From NCBI GenBank assembly GCA_036927565.1, contig JAYESD010000002.1, forward strand, positions 78,057,735 through 78,121,734: 64,000 nucleotides of DNA. Reading direction: 5' to 3'. Shown here one piece after another: positions 9,581-21,070 of the stretch. The notes beneath the pieces are model-generated. The model made no database searches, was not told the origin of the DNA, and saw nothing but the letters and a program-made list of their open reading frames with translations. The stretch's first letter is position 1, and each line of letters starts with the position of its first letter. This DNA is from Tuctoria greenei (lineage: Eukaryota; Streptophyta; Magnoliopsida; Poales; Poaceae). The translations under genes and the position numbers were made by a program.

Positions 9581-10228
9581 ATTTAGCGGCCACAGCCACA
9601 GCTTTCCGGTTCGATCTACCCCTACTTCATCGACTCCAACTGCGCCTGTGCCCGCGTATCCAGAAAGACCGACCTAGTCTCCCGCTAGAATCACGTCTAT
9701 TCAGTTGCGTAGTGCGCCCACATCTCTACATGCCGCTAATCACATCCGCACAGCGCGCGCTCGCTTCCGCTCGCCCATAAGGCTGACTCCATCGCAAGCA
9801 CTCAAATGAGAGCACCTATATCAGTGTTTTAGGTACTACTTACGCCAGACTAGGATACTTATACACGCACGTCTCCAACGTGCTAGACGCAAGCCATAGT
9901 TTTTTGCTGTTCCCGCTGAAAACCCGGGCTCCCGCTAGAAACGCTCAGACTTGGCCAGTGAGATTCTCTCGAGAAAAGCAGCGGACAGACGACGTACAGT
10001 GTTGGGTTCAAAGGAAACGACTACTTATATTTAGATCCCGCAGACGACATACCAAAAATTGGTAACCGTTTACGTTCGCCGGTTGGAGACAGTTTTTTAC
10101 CGCTGGAATACCTATTCTTGGTTTGAGTCACTCAAAGGGTAACGCGTTGGAGTCGGCCTAACGCGTCGTCTATATATGTACTCTAATAAGTGATTAATGA
10201 GAACTGGGCATTGATTGATCTCGCTACA
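9581..10228 (+). repeat. Copia A left LTR (with inserted MITE)
   Basis: Aligns to the right LTR at 45826-46119 through shared blocks such as CTCCAACTGCGCCTGTGCCC and ATCACGTCTATTCAGTTGCG. It is longer because of the MITE at 9781-10158; without the MITE and its duplication it is about 267 bp against 294 bp. The first bases, ATTTAGCGGCC, depart from the TGTTAGCGGCC of the right LTR, so the canonical TG end has mutated. The CA end at 10228 is followed at once by the primer binding site. Confidence 0.88.
9781..10158. mobile_element. Tourist-like (PIF/Harbinger) MITE inside the copia A LTR, TSD TAA
   Basis: The terminus GGCTGACTCCATCGC at the left matches GGCCGACTCCAACGC on the opposite strand at the right. 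TAA flanks both sides (9778-9780 and 10159-10161), and the right LTR shows the empty site with a single TAA between GCCCG and TACGCC. This is direct evidence for insertion after copia A landed. The 378-bp element belongs to the same terminal family as the MITE at 4519-4970. No coding capacity. Confidence 0.9.
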
Positions 10229-10237
10229 TGGTATCAG
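10229..10237 (+). other. Copia A primer binding site
   Basis: TGGTATCAG abuts the CA end of the left LTR, matching the initiator tRNA-Met primer site of plant copia elements. It fixes the plus orientation. Confidence 0.8.
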
Positions 10238-10342
10238 TGACCCAGCCTCCTTCTCTACACCGATCCTGTTCCACCTAGATAGATTTCAACAATTCAGTGT
10301 TCTCCCCAACTACACACTCTATTTCCTCTGCCACCTCTGATC

Positions 10343-10691
10343 ATGGCCACAACGATCAATTCTGAAACTCTCCCACCACCAGCGCCGATGTTCTCCAAAT
10401 AGTGAACATTCGTTCACACGTCCCTGTTACTCTAGAACTCACCAATCCTAATCATGTGGATTGGCGTATGTTCTTTGCATTGGAATGTTCGGTCTGCAAC
10501 ACCACATCTCCTCTCCAACACCACTCATCGACCAAGACAGTGAATGGTGTCGCGTAGATCAATGTCTTGTTAATTATATCTACACGACCTGTGCCCCAGA
10601 GGTCTGGAAGATCGTTCGCAAGAAGAAGACCAATGTGTTCACCCTCTAGAACGCAATAGATCAACTCTTTCACGACAATCAGCTTCGACGC
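10343..10691 (+). pseudogene. Copia A gag, 5' part (decayed, then interrupted)
   Basis: The frame opens with MATTINSETLPPPAPMFSK and meets a stop within 20 codons. The expected gag text continues in another frame (NIRSHVPVTLELTNPNHVDW) and then in a third (DSEWCRVDQCLVNYIYTTC). This is the N-terminal part of a UBN2/gag-polypeptide domain. It breaks at 10691 where the gypsy LTR begins and resumes at 34352. The DNA across the join reads QLRR then TVFFEAEF in one frame. Non-functional. Confidence 0.8.
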
Positions 10692-11509
10692 TGTCGAAGT
10701 GTTGCTACGACACTTCTTCTGGTACTACTAAAGCGTAGTCCGCGGAGGTTCGGCGCGTGAGATTATGAACGAGATGGTGACACAGGGGATTTTTACGGGT
10801 TCGAGACGTCTGAGCGTAATATCCTACTCCACGTGGTGGTTGTTGATTGTATGAGTGTGTGCTTGTGATGGCTTGGTTCAGCTTGCCCTCTAGCGTGGGG
10901 CTCAACCCTTTTATATGCCAAGGACTGGCCGTTACAAAGGTTTTCTGGCCCGACGAATAGCCCCAACAATATTCAATTGCCTAATACACGATCTACATGT
11001 ATTAAGTATGATTAACAGTGTGATAACACGCCTTAATAGCGGCGTTACCGGTACCAACAATCCTCTGATCGTGTGTCATTAATGATGAATTAATGACATG
11101 TTAATCAGGTCTTGTAATGGCTGTTTTAATAGCCTCTTGAATGTCTATGCATTGGATATCTTGTAGTCATTGCTGGCGAAGCTCCAGAGGTATAACATGT
11201 GGCAGCTCTGGAGCTTCCCTCTACGGGGAGGTAGGTCCGGAACCACTCGACACATGGCGACACCAGAGCTTCCCTCTACTAGGGGTTAGATCCGGGGTTG
11301 CTAGACACGTGGCGGGACCGGAGCTTTTTTGTGAAGGGAGGTAGGTCCAGTCCTGCTGAAAACGTAGCAGTATCGAAACTACCGAAACGAGGGATGCGGG
11401 CCTAGTGTTGTCAGATGTGTGTTGCCTTCGGGGGTCTTCAACTCGGACGTGGGAACTCTTCGACTTTTCTTGCGGTATCATGGGGTACCCGGTACACAAG
11501 GTAACGACA
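10692..11509 (-). repeat. Gypsy A 3' LTR
   Basis: Begins TGTCGAAGTGTTGC and ends AACGACA on the plus strand, matching 33504-34346 throughout. On the minus strand TATAAAAG lies at 10908-10915. Just beyond the LTR, on the minus strand, a purine-rich CAGGGGCTAT serves as the likely polypurine tract (about 11510-11518). Confidence 0.9.
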
Positions 11510-11544
11510 ATAGCCCCTGAGCTCACCTCTCACTATAGGAATCT

Positions 11545-11940
11545 CGATCAATTACGTCGTCCAGGGCCGACATAATTAAAGCCTAAACCAATGTAAGTTA
11601 CTTAATTATATTGGTTTTCCCTTAATTACGTCGGTTGCCAGTCGACGAAGCAGTTTGGACGTGATTAAGGTAACTTACGTCAACCACCGACGTAAGTTAC
11701 TTAATTACATCGGCATCCCGCAACTGACGTAAGTTATTTACTGGGATGGGCCGTGGGCTGGGTCGCAGTACGTACATCGGCGACTACCTGACCGACGTAA
11801 GTTAAGTGGTATAACTTACGTCGGTTGCGCGACACCAACATAAGTTAAGTAGTATAACTTACGTCGGTATGGTCTGGCCGACGTAAGTTAAACTGGGCTA
11901 ACTTACTTTGGCTTTACCATAGCCGACGTAAGTTAAGTTT
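11545..11940. repeat. CACTA left subterminal repeat array
   Basis: More than ten copies of a TTACGTCGG or CCGACGTAAGTTA motif occur in alternating orientation. In En/Spm-type elements such arrays bind the TnpA-class protein and bring the ends together. The same motif recurs at the opposite end. Confidence 0.88.
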
Positions 11941-12113
11941 TCATTTTTTTTTAAAAAAAAAACAAAAACTGACTACCTCGTAGGATTGCGAGCTCCAGAA
12001 AGATCACAAAATAGTCCAAAAACAGTTTATATAGTACACAGAACACAAAATAGTCCAGAAAACATTCAAAACATCCACAACAACACAAAACAGATTCAAA
12101 ACCATTCACCGAG

Positions 12114-15100
12114 CTACATGCTAGCCCTTCTCCTACCTCCGGAGCCAAGATCTTCTCGGCGCGTCCCTCCGGGTGCCTGTAGGTGTGGCGAAAGAGTTTG
12201 AGCCGCCGTTCCCGAACCCTGCAAAAGAACCATATATTCCCTGTGTTAGCCTTGTAAAGAATTGCACAACCCTGTAGGTGGGGGGATGTTTAAATAGCCC
12301 GGTACAGTAGAGTTACAAGTACAGAAAAAATCCTAGAATGATTCCAGTAAAAAAAATCCTGGAACACTAGGGTAATAGCTAGCATATTATACTTTAGTCG
12401 ATCCATTTAAAGCATGAACTATCACATACTATGAAATGAAGCAAATTTTACCAAATTCTACTTACTGCATATGAAGTTATGGTTATTTTGATATTGAGTG
12501 ATGCATGCAAGCAACAAGTGGAGATAAAACTTTGTAAAGGAGGGAAATCCAATCCCATGTGATGTTGTGCTACTTCAGAAATTGGCAAATGTGTGTGAAA
12601 CTGCAACTCTACCAGCAAACACTAGTAAATCATACAAACTTTCAATAAATATGACTTTGCAACAAAAATAAAATGCAAATCTAGTTCCTAAAAGTTCCAG
12701 GGAACTAAACACTCGCTTACTGAGAGACACGAACGAATTCGTACAGGTGCGCTAAGAGAAAATTGCAATTTTACTATTCTCAACATTAGGTTTCGCCAAC
12801 ATACTACTCCCAACCTCCTGGCCGCACCAGAAACTTTCCAACCTACTGGCCGTAGCCTACACCAGAAATCCTATGTTCTACCTCTATCTCACTCTCTCCC
12901 ACTCTATGTTCTACCTCCTTATCTCCCTATGTAAAATACTAAAATGGATACGACAATATTAAAGAAAGAGTTTATCACCTGCTCCGGTGTCTGCTGCGGC
13001 GGAAGCGTAGGAATCTCGATATCCTAACCGCTGTTTCGAGCAAGAGTCTGCCATTGCAAAATATTAGAAGATGTATGTTATTGAAATGCTACGAAATTTA
13101 AATACAGTACTTTAAATTACTTACCACCACCACTGCTTGCATCTGGGCCAACATTAAGGCCGACCTCCGCTGCTCCTCCCTTGCCTCCGCCCTCGACCTC
13201 TCCAGCTCTGCCTGGGTCTGTGTTAGCGTCTCCTTCAAGGCGAAAAGTTCCAACTGGGTCTGCGAGAGACGACCACTGGTGGTCCCAATGGACGAGGCCT
13301 ACGACGATGAAGCGCCTCTCAAAGTTCACGCCGACCTCGAGTCGAAAACTCCATCAAAAATGGCAAACCTACAAAAAAATATAAACACTAAGTAGAAGAA
13401 GATAAATTTAAAAAGAAATGAAACACATGAACATCTCACCGTCCATGGGCCTTCCCGTCTTCGCTCGCGTACGCAGCTTGGGGGTCGATCAGCGCGCTTT
13501 CCCAATCGTAATCCACACCGTGTATCTTCGCGACCTCCTGCACGTACTTTGCCTACAAAACAAATAAATCTTGTAAGCATGTCCATAATAGTATTAGTTA
13601 TAATAAAATTGATGAATTTCGAAAACTTACTGAGAAGGGTCACTTCCCTTGTGACCTTTCTTCCAAAACTGGGTCGGGGTCGGCTCGTAATCCATCTCTC
13701 GCTCCTGTATAGCCGTGCTAGTAAGATATAAATATATTAGGAATAGATAAATAAATTGAAAAACTACTTACCATGCATTTAGCCAAACGTAAGTAGCCGT
13801 CGCTGCCAAAGTTGTGCTTGCCCTCGGACCCCATGCGGCACTGTCTAGCCTTTGTGAACTTACCGATGAAAGCTTCGCTAGCCCAGTGCCGACAGAGAGC
13901 TAAGTACACCTCGGTGTTACTTGTAACCAGAAAATACTAACCTGCACATATTTTATTTTTTATTAATGTAGTTAACATACATAGATATTGTAAATATTTA
14001 ACAATATTAAAAACTTACCTCTGCGTATTGCTCCTCTGTCAAGTACGTGTTGGAGTCCATCCTAAATGGACCCCGTTGCTGCTCCTGCTCCCGCTCTCAG
14101 GGGTGCCGCTTGTAGTACGCGTTGGCGGCCTGAATTCGGCGTTCGACAATGCCACCGTCCTGAGCTTCCAAGCATTGTAATGGAACACGTGTCTTGCGTG
14201 GCCCTCCATGCCTGGTTCCTCTACCTGGTACCTCAGCTTTAAGCAAACAAACATTTAAGTGATATGCATTAACAATTCAAATGAGTTGAAAAAATAAAAA
14301 AGTTAAACTTACCATAAAATCATGCCACACGGCTTCTTGAACCGTGTTGTGGACCGGGTGAGAAACACGAGCGTAGTCATCTCACGGCAGGGCAGGGAAA
14401 CCGTCAATGACACCGGGGTAGTGCAACTTCACGATAGCACCCAGAACACTGTTAACCTGCCTGTGGTGTTTCTCGGCCCCCGTGAACGAAAAGTTGTACC
14501 AACAACTGCAAAATATATTAAATCATTAAGTAAAGGAAAACAACATCTAATATTTAATATACTATATACAGTTTTTACCTGTCTCCGACAAGACGGACTG
14601 TGGTCCGCTGAGAAGTAACCGGAGGAGGAGCCGAAAAGTGGGTCCTCCTCGTCTGTCACCTCTGCTGCGACGTCGTCGTGTCCTATGACCCTGAAGGCTC
14701 TGCGGAACCAACGGAGTCCAAAGGAAGTCTAGCGGTAGCCGGCTGCAGAGGGAGGTTAGCGCTAGACGGCTCTAAAGGGAGGCTAGCGCTAGAGGGCTCC
14801 TGTAGCGGCCCCGCCTCTGACTCGGCTCCTGTAGCGGTCCCCTAGCCTCTGACTCGGACTCAGAAGACTATGAGTTAGACTGCACAAAAGAAAAAGATTG
14901 ACAATAAATAATTATTAACATCTGCAATTTATAAAATAACTTTATTGTAAACTAAAATTTACCTTCGTCCGCTGAAAGCACACGTGAGCTGAGGGTGGAG
15001 CGTGCGCTAGAAAGAGGGAATGTCGGCTCGAAGGTAACAAGGTCCGTGAGCAAGGGTCTCATGGCAGCTCAAACCCTCTCACTGGCTTCCCCTTCCCCTT

Positions 15101-15115
15101 CCCCTTCGACGACAT
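12114..15115 (-). pseudogene. CACTA TnpA-like gene (Transposase_24-type), multi-exon, decayed
   Basis: Read on the minus strand from an ATG at 15115 (MSSKGKGKGKPVRGFEL) to a stop at 12114-12116. Recognisable pieces include EVYLALCRHWASEAF and EGKHNFGSDGYLRLA, then PTQFWKKGHKGSD after a frame change, then a heptad-rich segment (LSQTQLELFALKETLTQTQ) near 13190-13260. These match the second gene of plant CACTA elements, whose product binds subterminal repeats. Exons appear separated by GT-AG introns, for example a donor near 13116. In-frame stops interrupt at least the first exon. It lies downstream of the transposase gene on the same strand. Exact exon borders are not secure. Confidence 0.65.
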
Positions 15116-15250
15116 CCTATTGCAAGGAATAAATGATTAATATGCAAAGATAATATACAAAATTAATGTTAAGTTAGTGAATAAAATGTTACTTCATAAA
15201 TTTAAAAATTCATCAACATCACGATCATGCACCCTATTCCTTAAACCAAC

Positions 15251-18200
15251 TCATCGATCTTCTTCTTCTTCCGCATATCGTTTTCGTTTGCGCAAATCAG
15301 TAGGTTCGACTAAGTCATTGATATCTTCAGTTTTCGATTTTGATTCTGTTTCCGCTTCTGTGCCAGTCTCGATATCTTGAGCGTCTCCAACTAAGTCATC
15401 GAGTCCTACACCAGGCTCAACTGAGAAGGAGTCTGGCAACTCTTCCTCTTGGTAGACCACATTAGCCTCAGCTTCCTCATGGTAATCATCATCTCCTGGA
15501 GTGTATAACCGCTCACGAGGATTCACCTTATGTACCACCTACCAAGCTTTGAATTTATTCCATGGATAAGGTAGATAGTACACTTTCTTTACTTGGTGTG
15601 CAAGAACTAATGAATCAAATCCTTTCAATCGTTCCTTGTGTTTTACTTCGACCATGCCAAATTCATTTACTCGAATTCCACAAATGGAATCAAACCATTC
15701 GCAGTCAAAGAATACTGCTCGAAATGTATTGTTTCCGACAAAAGTGAATTCAAGGATTTTTTTTAATAATCCCGTAGTACTGAGTTTCATGTTCTTGCGA
15801 ATCGATTGCCCTCATCACAACTCCGGTATTACATGTTGTCGCGAGAGGACGAATAGATTCAAATTGAGTTGTACGGAATCAAAAGCCGTTGAGATCATAT
15901 CGACCATAGCTTGTAACATTAACCACTCCACAGGATAGTTGTCGCAAATCTTCATGGACGTTGGCATTCTTTTTGCACTGTCCAAGATATGAAGAAATTA
16001 GAAAACGTATGCATCTTAAGTTATAAGAAAACATTGTTAATATTGATAAGTTAACGATAAAACGTTACATGATCTCGAAACCAGGAAAGAAAATTAGATC
16101 CCCCATTTATTCCTTCCCGTCGAATCTGTTCTATTTGCTTGCTTGTGGGTTGATGTCTATGTCTCCAATTTTGCTTGTCAAACATACTGCACGAAAAGAG
16201 AACTTTTTAGAATACATGTATTGCAAAAGATGGTGAAAAGCATAAGTGTAGGAAAAACACTTACTTGAAATATTCATCCATTTCTTCCATATTAGTGTAC
16301 ATGTAGAAGAAAGCAACACACCTTTCTTTTTCTCTAACGTTGTAGGAAGTGTAACTACCAACAGTAGTGCCTCTTGTTGCAAAAACGGAGAGATCGCCAC
16401 AAGGAGGTTGCTCATCCATATTGTACCGCATTACCGAAGTATTAACATTGTGTTCCTCTGCAAAGTAAACACTTGAGAAGTATCCTACTTTCTTAAGAGT
16501 AAAAGTTTCGGCGATGCAATCTTCAACCCTTGCCCTGTTACCAACCATTGGTTTCAGATATCTAAGTGATCTTTCAATATGATACATCCACCTATATTGC
16601 ACGGGACCGCCCACTTTTGTTTCAAATGGAAGATGAATTAAGAGATGTTGCATTGAATTGAACAATCCTGGAGGAAATTTTTTTTCCATCTTACACAAAA
16701 GAACCAGAATGTCCCTCTCCAACTTAGTCATCATCTCTGGCGTGATTTCTTTAGCACAAAGTTTCCTATAGAAGTGGCTAAGCTCGGCTAACACCTTCCA
16801 CACCGCATCGTCAAAGTAGCCTCGAAACATAACAGGTTGTAGTCTTTCCATGATTATGTGATAATCATGACTCTTCAACCCAATGAGCTTTCCCGTTTTC
16901 ACATTCACGGCTCGTCTCAGACTAGCTGCATAACCATCTGGGAATTTCAACCTTTGCAACCATTCAAGAACTTTTTTTTTCTTTAGGTCGAAGACAGAAA
17001 TGAGCGCGTGGTTTATCACCATTTTTGGAGAGCTCAAGAGTTTAACAGTTACAAAGCTCGGCGAGATCCTTTCAAGCCTTTAAATTGTCTTTTGTTTTTC
17101 CCGTCATGTCCATGCATGTGCTTATGATACATTCGGCCATGTTATGCTCTTGATGCATGACATCAATGTTGTGCCTTAGAATCAACGACTTCACATACGG
17201 TAGCTCCCAAAGTCCACATATGTGAGTCCAATTGTGTTTGTCTCCGTAACCTTCGAAATATCCAGGACGACCTTCACCTGGCACCAATTTTTCCAGCATA
17301 TAAGATTTTTCTGACCCATTTAAGAAGTTTCAGTGGTCCTTTAGTGACAACAACGTTCTTTCTAAAGACATTCCCTTGTTTTCTAAACAAGTGATTCAGA
17401 GGCAGCCAACATCTATGGCAATCGAAGTAAGATATCTTGCCTCCATGGGTAAGTCGAAAGCAATCAGTATCCAAGGCACATATCGGACACGTCAACCGAC
17501 CATGAGTGATCCATCTAGAAAACATGCCATATGCTGGAAAATCATGAACGAACCACAAATAAGCAGCTCGAAGGTTGAATTTCTGCTTCTTGTAACAATC
17601 GTACGCTTCGACCCCTGTCCACAACATTTTCAACTCTTCGATCAATGGTTTCAACATCACGTTGAGACGTGACCCAGGATGATCCGGCCCAAGTACAATG
17701 AGGCTTAGAAACATGAACTCATTCTTCATGCAAAAATCCGGTGGAAGATTATATGGAATGACAAATACGGGCCAATAGGAGTATGGTGTTGCGTTTGGGC
17801 TGAATGGCGTGAACCCTTCTGTGGCCAACCCGATGCGAACATTTCTTACTTCACGACCGAATTGTGGGTCAAACCGGTCCAGCGCCTTCCATGCCTCACC
17901 ATCGGATGGGTGCGTCATGAATCCACTGTTCTTGCGCTCACCTTCTTTGTGCCTCTCATGTGTCTGACTGTTTTTTTTTTGAAAGGAACAACCGCTTCAA
18001 CTTCGGTGTCACGGGTAAGTAACGAAGCTGCTTACGTGCAACTTCTATCGTCACAATATCACCATCATTATTAACAACTTTGACAAACCTCGGTTGACCA
18101 CATTTTAAACATTTGTTCTCATTGGCATGCTCTCTCCAAAAAAGCATACAGTTGTCTGGACACACATCAATCTTCTCGTACTACATACCGAGACGGAAAA

Positions 18201-18780
18201 GAATTTTCTTCGACTTATACATATCTTTAGGCACTTTGTTGGGATGTGGAAGGGCATCGTTGAACAAATTAGTGAGCCTGTTGTAACAGTTATTAGAAAA
18301 CAAGAACTTAGACTTAATTGCCACAAGTCTAGTCACAAGATTGAGGATTGTCATTTTAGTGTGTCCATGCAGCGACTCTTCTGAATCTTTGAGATGTTTA
18401 AAGAACTCTTTAACCTTTGCTATTTGAGGATCCTCTGTAAGATCTGGTTGTATAGCTTTCAACATCTCATCCACCATATCAACTTCCGTGGCATCATTAT
18501 TGTCTGCTTCCACTTCTCGTCTAGCTTGAGAAGCCGTCTCGCGGTGGAAGTTCCACAACTCATAATGTGACACGTAACCGTTTTGATATAAGTGCATCGT
18601 AAGTTCCACTTTGTCCAAAAATGTTCCGTTTCAGCATTTCGTACATGGGCACCGCACCTCGCTATTTGACAACGAAAAAACTCGTTCCACAAAAGCTTCT
18701 GTCTTGGCGTACCACTCATCTGAGTGACCACCAGTTCTGCTCTTCCAACCAGTATACATCCAACTACGGTCTTCACCCAT
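15251..18780 (-). pseudogene. CACTA TNP2-like transposase (TnpD), decayed
   Basis: Starts at an ATG at 18780: MGEDRSWMYTGWKSRTGGHS with a CPCTKC cluster is the transposase-associated N-terminal domain. A TGA follows the cluster. Next comes the TNP2 region (17918-17274: FDPQFGREVRNVRIGL, FTPFSPNATPYSYWPV, then LRHNIDVMHQEHNMAE at about 17190-17140). The DUF4218-type region is at 17037-16261 (LPFETKVGGPVQYRWMYHIE). After a probable intron at 16258 comes a DUF4216-type region (about 15950-15540: FFDCEWFDSICGIRVNEFGM) and an acidic tail. The order is that of full-length plant CACTA transposases, which cut and rejoin element ends. There are at least four stops plus a frameshift in an A-run near 17980. 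Not functional as it stands. Confidence 0.88.
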
Positions 18781-18845
18781 GTTTGACTCTGCAATTTAAA
18801 GCTGGACAAATTACCGTTAGTTTCTCGTTAATTTATGCACGATAG

Positions 18846-20592
18846 AGGAAATAATGAGAGAGACAGTGAACTGGGTCCATCAGGGTCCGCCATACACACG
18901 CGCGGGTGATTTAGTCGCATACTTTAATTTCACACTAAATGGGCCACGACAGAACCTAAGTGGCCCGTCGGGATTGGGCAGCGACTTCCGCGCGCCTCTC
19001 CTCCTTCTCCACGACATTGGCATGGTAGACATCAATGGTGAGAAAGAGAAAGGGGATGCAATCGTTCACACCCTCCCGTTTCATTTTCATCACCGAGCGA
19101 CCTCATGGATTCTGATGACTCAGTGCCCCAATCGCACCTCCCTCACACCGGCCACCCCGGTGCAACCTTGCACTAATATTTCAATCTTGCACTAATCTTG
19201 CACTAATCTTGCACCTCCCTCACACCGGTGCAATCTTGCACCAATCTTTCAATCTCCACAACTAATAATTAGTGGGCTCTGCGCGTGGAAGATACCTCCT
19301 CATGCTTGCATGCTTTTGTGGTTACTAGAAACATAAAGGAGTCACCCACTCTATCGTTAACTCAACAGTAGAAATTATAATCGAACTAACACTTATCGCT
19401 CGGAAAGTTAAGAATCAAGACCTAAAGAAAATATCCATAAAGCAAAAAAAGTAACAGGAGATCCTGGGACAGTAGGTAGGGAGGCAAAGTGCTAGTTAGG
19501 ATTTCTGGGAATGTCAGATGTACACAAAAAAGAAGTGGTTTCATCTGAACAAATGGATATGCTAAATACCCACAGAGCAATCTATCTTTTGGTCCTACTG
19601 CATTCTTGACAATAACTTATAAAGAGCCTTCCTTTGGTATGATTTAACTCTTGCTGATACATGTATGGACAAATCAAACATCATACACGTTATTCTGCAC
19701 CATTCATCCTACAATCTACTTGAAGATGTTTGGTTTCTAAATAGAAAAGAAAAAGTATCATGGGATTATATCTTTGCATGCTAATAAAGTAGGTTAAGAT
19801 TCGTCTAAAACACCCACCAACTCAATAGGAAACTACACAATGTCAACTACATCTACTTTCAATAGAAAAACATATCACTTGAGACTTCTTAATTGATTTT
19901 TTAGTTGCTTTCCATACTACCAGTTTCAAGAGTTAATTAATTCCTCTTAGTCTCTTACCAACAAATTTACGGTTTATCTTTTTCCTCTTTACTTAAGAAA
20001 ACAAAAGAGTAAGAATGTTTAACTTTTGATTTCTATGTGCACATGTCATACACATTTTCAGGTTCATGTCCCAGACACTATCATTTCTCAGAAGAACATG
20101 AATGAACAGAGGCTAGGATACATGGAACCTTTTCCCAGACAGAAAATGTGAAAGGAAACCAAAGTAACATTGCTTAATTTGACCCTAGAAAGTTTATGGT
20201 CCCCCTTGACTAAAAATATACAAAGCTAGACAGATTCTATTCACGGAACCTGATGAGCCCATGCATTGCACATCAAGATCATCTTGTTCACTAAACAAGG
20301 CAGTTTACACACAGGACACTTACGAAAGATGGCCTACAAGCTACAATTACAATGAGGAATTATCATGCAGTGACTACCCCAGAATAAGATTTCATGACTA
20401 GTCCACTGCAGAGTCCGACAACCCATATTCCCCACCAATGCTAGGATAAGATATATGATGATACCGAGCTCACAGAGGAAATGGAAGAAATATTACAGTG
20501 AAGTGCTAGATTTAACACCAAAATAACAGCAAGAGGGAATCGATAATCTGTGAGAGGAAAAAGAGCAACCGGAGGCACCGACCTTGCTGCGT

Positions 20593-20623
<31 letters not shown>

Positions 20624-20761
20624 TGACGCCTTACCTGGCAAGGAGGCGGCATCGGGTGCGGCGGCGGTGTCGTGCGTGACGTCGGGCGACGGCGGCGTCA
20701 GGTGCGGCGGGGAAAGAAACACAAAGTGGCGGGGAAGGAAAAAGAAAGACGCGCGGGTATA
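18846..20761. other. CACTA interior, non-coding 5' region
   Basis: About 1.9 kb upstream of the transposase start with no recognisable protein. Likely the promoter and leader region of the CACTA genes. A short tandem motif (AATCTTGCACTAATC) occurs at about 19160-19250. A (GT)8 run at 20591-20606 passes straight into about 18 G residues (20606-20623). Confidence 0.5.
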
Positions 20762-21070
20762 GGTTAAATTCCATAACTTACGTCGGCTAAATTCAGTTAC
20801 TTACGTCGGCCAAATAGACTTACGTCGATCGCTCCCTTAGCCAACGTAAGTTAACTGTAACTTCCGACGACTGCTTAATTTACGTCGGTCATGGGACCCA
20901 GCCGACGTTAGTAAACGTTTACTGCTGTCGGCCTATTAACTTATGTCGGCTGGGAGTCGACAGCCAACGTAAGTTAGTTAACTTACGTCGGTTATAGGGA
21001 GTCGATGTAAGTTATTTTAATTACATCAGCCGACCGACAAAAGTTAATCTAGCCGACGTAATTGTTTGAG
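20762..21070. repeat. CACTA right subterminal repeat array
   Basis: Repeated TAACTTACGTCGGC-type motifs in both orientations mirror the array at the left end and finish just before the right terminus at 21082. Confidence 0.88.

Noticed and set aside
11545..11940. Regularly spaced short repeats that could suggest a CRISPR array
   Set aside because: The repeats alternate in orientation and lie just inside CACTA termini, with the same motif at the other end of the element. This is a plant nuclear transposon.
20441..20722. 93-codon minus-strand frame in the CACTA 5' region
   Set aside because: Its length depends on translating the GT/G simple repeat, and no homology is recognised.
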